From Pseudomonas agarici (GTDB taxonomy: Bacteria > Pseudomonadota > Gammaproteobacteria > Pseudomonadales > Pseudomonadaceae): a stretch of 64,000 nucleotides of DNA. Below, piece by piece: positions 60,450-64,000 of the stretch. Position 1 is the first letter of the stretch. Every line of letters starts with the position of its first letter. Made by a program: the position numbers and the translations under genes. The notes beneath the pieces are model-generated. The model was not told where the DNA came from. It saw nothing but the letters and a program-made list of their open reading frames with translations, and ran no database searches. Location of the stretch: NCBI RefSeq assembly GCF_900109755.1, contig NZ_FOAR01000007.1, positions 62,001 to 126,000 on the forward strand, in the 5' to 3' direction.

Positions 60450-61277
60450 ATGTCGATATCAACCCACTCGCGTGTCGTGGTGCTGGCACTGGTGCTGGCG
60501 GCCGCCGCGGGCTGCTCCTCGCCGAAGACCGCCGTTTATGAACACGAAAACTTCGACGACTCCGGAACCTTCTCGCGCAACTATCCGGTGACCGATACGG
60601 CGTCTTGCGAGGCGGCCCGCCGTGCCTTGCTCAGTCAGGGCTATATCATCACCAGCAGCGATCCGAAGCTGATTGCCGGCAACAAAAGCTTCCAGCAGAC
60701 CGGCGATACCCACCTGCAGATCAGCTTCAGTGTCGTGTGTGCGGCCGACGGCGGCGTCGATCATCACTCGACGATGTTCGCCAATGCCTTGCAGGACCGT
60801 TATGCGCTGAAGAAGGTCAACAACTCCGCGAGCCTCGGGGTGGGTGTGTTGGGTTCGGTGTCGATGCCGATCGGCTCGACCGATGATTCGATGGTCAAGG
60901 TAGCGAGTGAAACAGTGTCCTCGGCCAAGTTCTATGACCGCTTCTTTACCTTGGTGGAGTTGTTTCTGCCGCCTGAAGTGAAGAAGGAAAAACACACCGA
61001 CGAAAAACCCAAGGCTGACCTTGGCGTGCCCGAAGTCGCTCCGGCGGCGATCAAACCCGAGGCCTCTGTGCCGCCACCGGCGGAGTCGGCCAAAGCTGCC
61101 GAGCCGAGCCATGTTGAGCCGACGCCGGTCGCTCCCGCTCTTAGCGCTCCGGCTATTGCTGAACCGGTGAAACTGTTGCCGCAAGCGCCTGCGACGACTC
61201 CGGACGAATCGGCAACGGTGGAAAAACCGGCGGAGCCGACCCCTGCCAGCACCGAGCCGGCCACGCCGGCTCAATAA
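60450..61277 (+). CDS. DUF2242-type lipoprotein with proline/alanine-rich tail
   Basis: This 275-residue protein has a type II signal peptide with lipobox LAAAAGC, so the mature protein would start at Cys22. The folded domain (residues about 30-175) contains FSRNYPVTDTASCEAARRALLSQGYIITS and FANALQDRYALKKVNNSASLGVGVLGSVSMPIGS, matching the DUF2242 family of unknown function. From about residue 180 the protein is low-complexity, rich in Pro, Ala, Glu and Thr, probably a periplasmic linker. There is a CAGGAT ribosome binding site. It stands alone between a hairpin and the small peptide gene. Confidence 0.8.
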   Translation: MSISTHSRVVVLALVLAAAAGCSSPKTAVYEHENFDDSGTFSRNYPVTDTASCEAARRALLSQGYIITSSDPKLIAGNKSFQQTGDTHLQISFSVVCAADGGVDHHSTMFANALQDRYALKKVNNSASLGVGVLGSVSMPIGSTDDSMVKVASETVSSAKFYDRFFTLVELFLPPEVKKEKHTDEKPKADLGVPEVAPAAIKPEASVPPPAESAKAAEPSHVEPTPVAPALSAPAIAEPVKLLPQAPATTPDESATVEKPAEPTPASTEPATPAQ

Positions 61278-61564
61278 AGCGCTCCGCGCAGCCTGCCTGA
61301 CTTGTGGGGGGAGTGTGGCCCCATCAGGCTCGCCCGAATCGGCTTCTCCACCCTGCAGCAATCGAGCAATTGATTGTCTACGCGATCATATTTCGTGTGA
61401 ATAAAAAATGACTGGAAAAAAACCTGACTCATCTGTTAGTTTTTCTACGCGGGAGAACGTCTGGTGACAGGGCGTTTCATTTTTCTTTAACACGGGCAAC
61501 GTATGCTGGCCCTGCAGGTCAGTTACACAGGCGCTTTTTATCCACGAGTAAAAGGAGTTTCACA

Positions 61565-61651
61565 ATGGACGATTATCAGGAAGAATTGCTGGAGTTCCAC
61601 GCTTTCGAGCTGGATCCCGTCGAACCGGCTGATGACGCTACCGAGCTGTAA
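61565..61651 (+). CDS. 28-residue acidic peptide
   Basis: A short frame encodes MDDYQEELLEFHAFELDPVE and ends PADDATEL. The ribosome binding site is perfect (AAGGAG, seven to eight bases before the ATG), and a strong terminator overlaps the stop codon, so this is a compact monocistronic gene. The peptide has twelve acidic and no lysine or arginine residues. I recall similar very short pseudomonad peptides but know no function. The acidic peptide PqqA is not a match, as the Glu/Tyr cross-link motif is missing. Confidence 0.7.
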   Translation: MDDYQEELLEFHAFELDPVEPADDATEL

Positions 61652-61668
61652 ACGGTGGCGTTTTTTTT
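61636..61668 (+). terminator. Rho-independent terminator overlapping the peptide stop
   Basis: CGCTACCG (61636-61643) pairs with CGGTGGCG (61653-61660), including one G-T pair, followed by eight T. The left stem arm is inside the last codons of the 28-residue gene, so ribosomes ending translation must pass over the hairpin. Confidence 0.88.
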
Positions 61669-61670
61669 GC

Positions 61671-62711
61671 TCAAGCGGAATGTCGTTGACTGCGGCGAAA
61701 TTCGCCCGGAGTCTGACCGTTCCAGCGTTTGAAGGCTCGTTGAAAGGCTTCGGCTGAAGCAAAACCGAGCAGGTAGGCGATTTCGCCAAACGCCAGCTCG
61801 GTATCCCGAATATAGGTCATCGCCAGATCGCGGCGAGTGTCGTTGAGAATCGCGCGAAATTGCGTGCCTTCCTCGGCAAGCTTGCGACGCAAGGTCCAGG
61901 TCGGCAGTTTCAGGTGTGCCGCCACTTCTTCCAGGTCCGGCTCCCGGCCACCGTTGAGCAAAGGCCCCAGCAACTGAGTGATGCGTTCACGCAGGCTGCG
62001 AGTGCGGGTCAGTTGTTCCAGTTCCCGTTCACACAGTTGCAGCAGGTGATGCCAGGTACTCGGGCAGTGTTGCGGGTTGTGTAAACCGAGACTGGCGTGA
62101 TCCAGGCGCAATTGATTGGTCTCGGCGCCGAAATGCACCGGGCTGTCGCCGAGCAGCCGATAGTCGGCGGCGTAATCCGGCTCGCTGAACTCGATATCGA
62201 TCCGTATGCACCGCAGGGATTGCTCGGCGACGCTCGATAATTGCTTGAGCCAGCCGGCAATGATCGAATCGACCACGAAACGGTTGTAGGCGTTGTACGG
62301 GCTGATGGAATAGAAACGCAGCCAGGCGCCGCCAGCGTCTTCATGGAAGCTCGATTGGCCGCGGTAGTTGGAGGCGTAGAGTGCTTCGAAGCGAGTCAGG
62401 ACTCTTGCGGCTTCGCGCACGGTCGGGGCCTGAGCGGCGGTGATGCCGGCCAGTCCGGCGTGGCTCAGGCGGCTGAGCCGGCCCATGTGCAAGCCGAGCG
62501 CCGGATTGCCAGTGAGCTGGATCGCCGCCTGGCCCAGGCGCATATAACGTGCAATCGACAAGCGTGCCCCAGGTTGAGCCAAGCGCGCCGGATCCAGCTC
62601 GTACTGGTCCAGCAGTTCCTGGGGATCTTCGCCCAGTTCGCGCACCGCGTCGGCCAGGCTGTGGACGAAGCTGACAGAGAGGTCGCCGAGGCGCATCGGT
62701 GACGGCTTCAT
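61671..62711 (-). CDS. AraC-family regulator with arabinose-binding-type N-terminus (OruR-like)
   Basis: This 346-residue protein has an N-terminal Arabinose_bd domain (LGEDPQELLDQYELDPARLAQP; NPALGLHMGRLSRLSHAGLAGI) and a C-terminal helix-turn-helix pair: DLEEVAAHLKLPTWTLRRKLAEEGTQFRAILNDTRRDLAMTYIRD and FGEIAYLLGFASAEAFQRAFKRWNGQTPGEFR. This layout matches ornithine-utilisation regulator OruR and its many relatives, so the symbol is not certain. The ATG at 62711 overlaps the stop of the nitrilase-like gene (ATGA), so both are translated as one unit. Confidence 0.85.
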   Translation of the reverse strand: MKPSPMRLGDLSVSFVHSLADAVRELGEDPQELLDQYELDPARLAQPGARLSIARYMRLGQAAIQLTGNPALGLHMGRLSRLSHAGLAGITAAQAPTVREAARVLTRFEALYASNYRGQSSFHEDAGGAWLRFYSISPYNAYNRFVVDSIIAGWLKQLSSVAEQSLRCIRIDIEFSEPDYAADYRLLGDSPVHFGAETNQLRLDHASLGLHNPQHCPSTWHHLLQLCERELEQLTRTRSLRERITQLLGPLLNGGREPDLEEVAAHLKLPTWTLRRKLAEEGTQFRAILNDTRRDLAMTYIRDTELAFGEIAYLLGFASAEAFQRAFKRWNGQTPGEFRRSQRHSA

Positions 62712-63847
62712 GGCAACCACAGGTTCAACAGGCGGGCACCACGCCCGCTGGCGTTGTCCTGGGTGAAGGTTTGTCCGTTGTAGCTGATGAAGCTCTGCCC
62801 CGAGCTATGCTGGTCCCAGAGCTGGCCGCGCAGGAACACACTGATCCCGGCGATGGACTGGCTGTTCGGCGCACGACCGATCAGGGTCAGGCGGTGCCAG
62901 GCATCGCCTTCGCTGAGCTCGCCGGGGCGTAGGCTGACTGCTGACGGCGTGACCGCACTTTTGAAGCCACGCCAGGGGCTATCCCAACTGCCCTTGCCAG
63001 CGACAAAGGCCGGTACGGCGATCAGCTTCACCCCCAGGGCGTCGAGTTGGCGGTAGGCGCTCGGATACCAGCTATCGCTGCCGATCAGGATGCCCAGGCG
63101 GCCGGCTGGGGTATCGACGACATTCAGCGGCTGGTCGGAGGCGCCTAGCACATAGCCACGTTGCTCGAAGGTCGGGTACAACTGGCGTTGCGGCTGGCCC
63201 AGGGGGCGACCGTCGGCACCGAAGGTCAGGCTGGCGTTGTACAGCGAGCCACGACCGACTTTAAGCATGCCCTGTTCGATGCTCGGTGTCGGCAGCAGGA
63301 TCGAGCCCGCCACCAGAGTGATGCCGAACTCTTTCGCCAAGCCGCCGAAGACCGCCTGGTAGTCGCTGGCCATGGTCCGCGCTTTCATACGCAGCCGGGC
63401 GTCGTCCAGACGGCTGCGGCCCTTGGCCTTGAAGACCGCGCCGGTGAATTTCAGCGGATTGCTGACCATCAGCCAGTTCATCGCCTCCTGTCGGTTGATA
63501 GCTTGGTAGAGGTCGTCCTTTTCACCGCGCAGCACCAGCCAGGTGCCGACATGTTCGGGCAGCACCACCACTGTTCTGGCACTGAGCAGACCCTGGTTGC
63601 GCGCTTGTTGCAGGTAGGCCGCCAGCTTGCGGTGCAGGCGTGGCAGGCTCTGGTAGTCGCTGGGGAAGAGCTCCGGTTGGATGCCGAGCAGGTTGCCATG
63701 CTCGCCGGGAACCCCCAGGTTCACCGCGAGTTTGATTCGCAGGTCCGACAGGTAGTGACCGGTCGTGCGCTGCTGGGTCCAGACGCCGTAGAGCGTAAGC
63801 GCGGCGATCAGGGCGATGAGAAAGCTGGCGACAAGAAATTTGCGCAT
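62708..63847 (-). CDS. Nitrilase-superfamily protein with membrane anchor and Ser in place of catalytic Cys
   Basis: This 379-residue protein has one N-terminal hydrophobic helix (MRKFLVASFLIALIAALTLYGVW), so the bulk is probably periplasmic. The carbon-nitrogen hydrolase fold is visible: VVVLPEHVGTWLV holds the catalytic Glu, FGITLVAGSILLPTP follows, and LGILIGSDSWYPSAYRQLDALGVKLIAVP corresponds to the segment that normally carries the catalytic Cys (usual form G-x-x-I-C-x-D-x-x-Y-P). Here that position is Ser. The catalytic Lys position reads VGRGSLYNAS and is also not obvious. It may be a non-catalytic or altered hydrolase. It is translationally coupled to the OruR-like regulator. Confidence 0.72.
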   Translation of the reverse strand: MRKFLVASFLIALIAALTLYGVWTQQRTTGHYLSDLRIKLAVNLGVPGEHGNLLGIQPELFPSDYQSLPRLHRKLAAYLQQARNQGLLSARTVVVLPEHVGTWLVLRGEKDDLYQAINRQEAMNWLMVSNPLKFTGAVFKAKGRSRLDDARLRMKARTMASDYQAVFGGLAKEFGITLVAGSILLPTPSIEQGMLKVGRGSLYNASLTFGADGRPLGQPQRQLYPTFEQRGYVLGASDQPLNVVDTPAGRLGILIGSDSWYPSAYRQLDALGVKLIAVPAFVAGKGSWDSPWRGFKSAVTPSAVSLRPGELSEGDAWHRLTLIGRAPNSQSIAGISVFLRGQLWDQHSSGQSFISYNGQTFTQDNASGRGARLLNLWLP

Positions 63848-64000
63848 GAACCAACGGCCATTGACTAACAGGACTAACCACACAGGCCACTAGGGTAGGG
63901 CGCATAACCGGGCTTGCCAAGAGGCACTGCGCATTTGGATCAATAAGTTGTCAGTTTCAGCCATTGAGTCGGTGGTGGCGGCTCTTTACCGTGCCAGTCA

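Noticed and set aside
61565..61651. PqqA precursor peptide
   Set aside because: It has the right size, but the conserved Glu-x-x-x-Tyr core is missing and no pqq genes are present.

Overview
The window looks like chromosomal DNA of a fluorescent-group Pseudomonas. The left edge has the metZ tail, an SDR, tRNA-Val and two tRNA-Asp genes, an order I associate with pseudomonads. Coding regions are GC-rich, and a Hcp-type T6SS cassette and a DUF2242 lipoprotein are also present. The species is an inference from gene content.

Layout. 1-1832: core genes and a three-gene tRNA operon. 1833-4726: a small, partly decayed cluster beside tRNA-Asp (RidA, a broken AhpD-like gene, an ABM-fold monooxygenase, a remnant ORF and a truncated DsbA/FrnE-like gene), divergent from a TetR regulator, with look-alike operators at both ends of the divergent region. 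5406-10433: a 2-deoxyribose catabolic locus (sugar kinase, FucP-type permease, DUF4432 epimerase, DeoR repressor, deoC) with the same 11-nt element in inverted orientation at its two promoters. 10552-41178: a complete yersiniabactin-type siderophore locus. One run of ten minus-strand genes encodes two ABC exporter-fold importers, the HMWP2-like NRPS, an MFS protein, the HMWP1-like PKS/NRPS, the thiazolinyl reductase, an editing thioesterase, salicyl-AMP ligase, PchB and PchA. Divergent from it are a SAM methyltransferase and an AraC activator, then a TonB-dependent receptor and a second AraC regulator. Salicylate comes from the two-enzyme PchA/PchB route instead of a single YbtS enzyme.

41179-45461: an intergenic inverted-repeat element, an ACS-family MFS transporter, and a decayed type VI secretion cassette (hcp, toxin, immunity). 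All three cassette genes are broken, the toxin by expansion of an 8-bp tandem repeat inside its reading frame. 45274-60155: a ten-gene minus-strand catabolic operon under a LysR regulator, with a divergent sodium-solute symporter, small membrane protein and NtaA/DszA-type flavin monooxygenase. It combines a LvaA/LvaB/LvaC-like phosphorylation module for 4-hydroxyacyl-CoAs, an SMP-30 lactonase, a family III CoA-transferase, two further acyl-CoA dehydrogenases, a crotonase and an SDR. I read it as a route for a lactone or 4-hydroxy acid, with unknown substrate. 60450-63847: a DUF2242 lipoprotein, a 28-residue peptide gene with its own terminator, and an AraC regulator coupled to a nitrilase-like membrane protein in which serine stands where the catalytic cysteine is expected.
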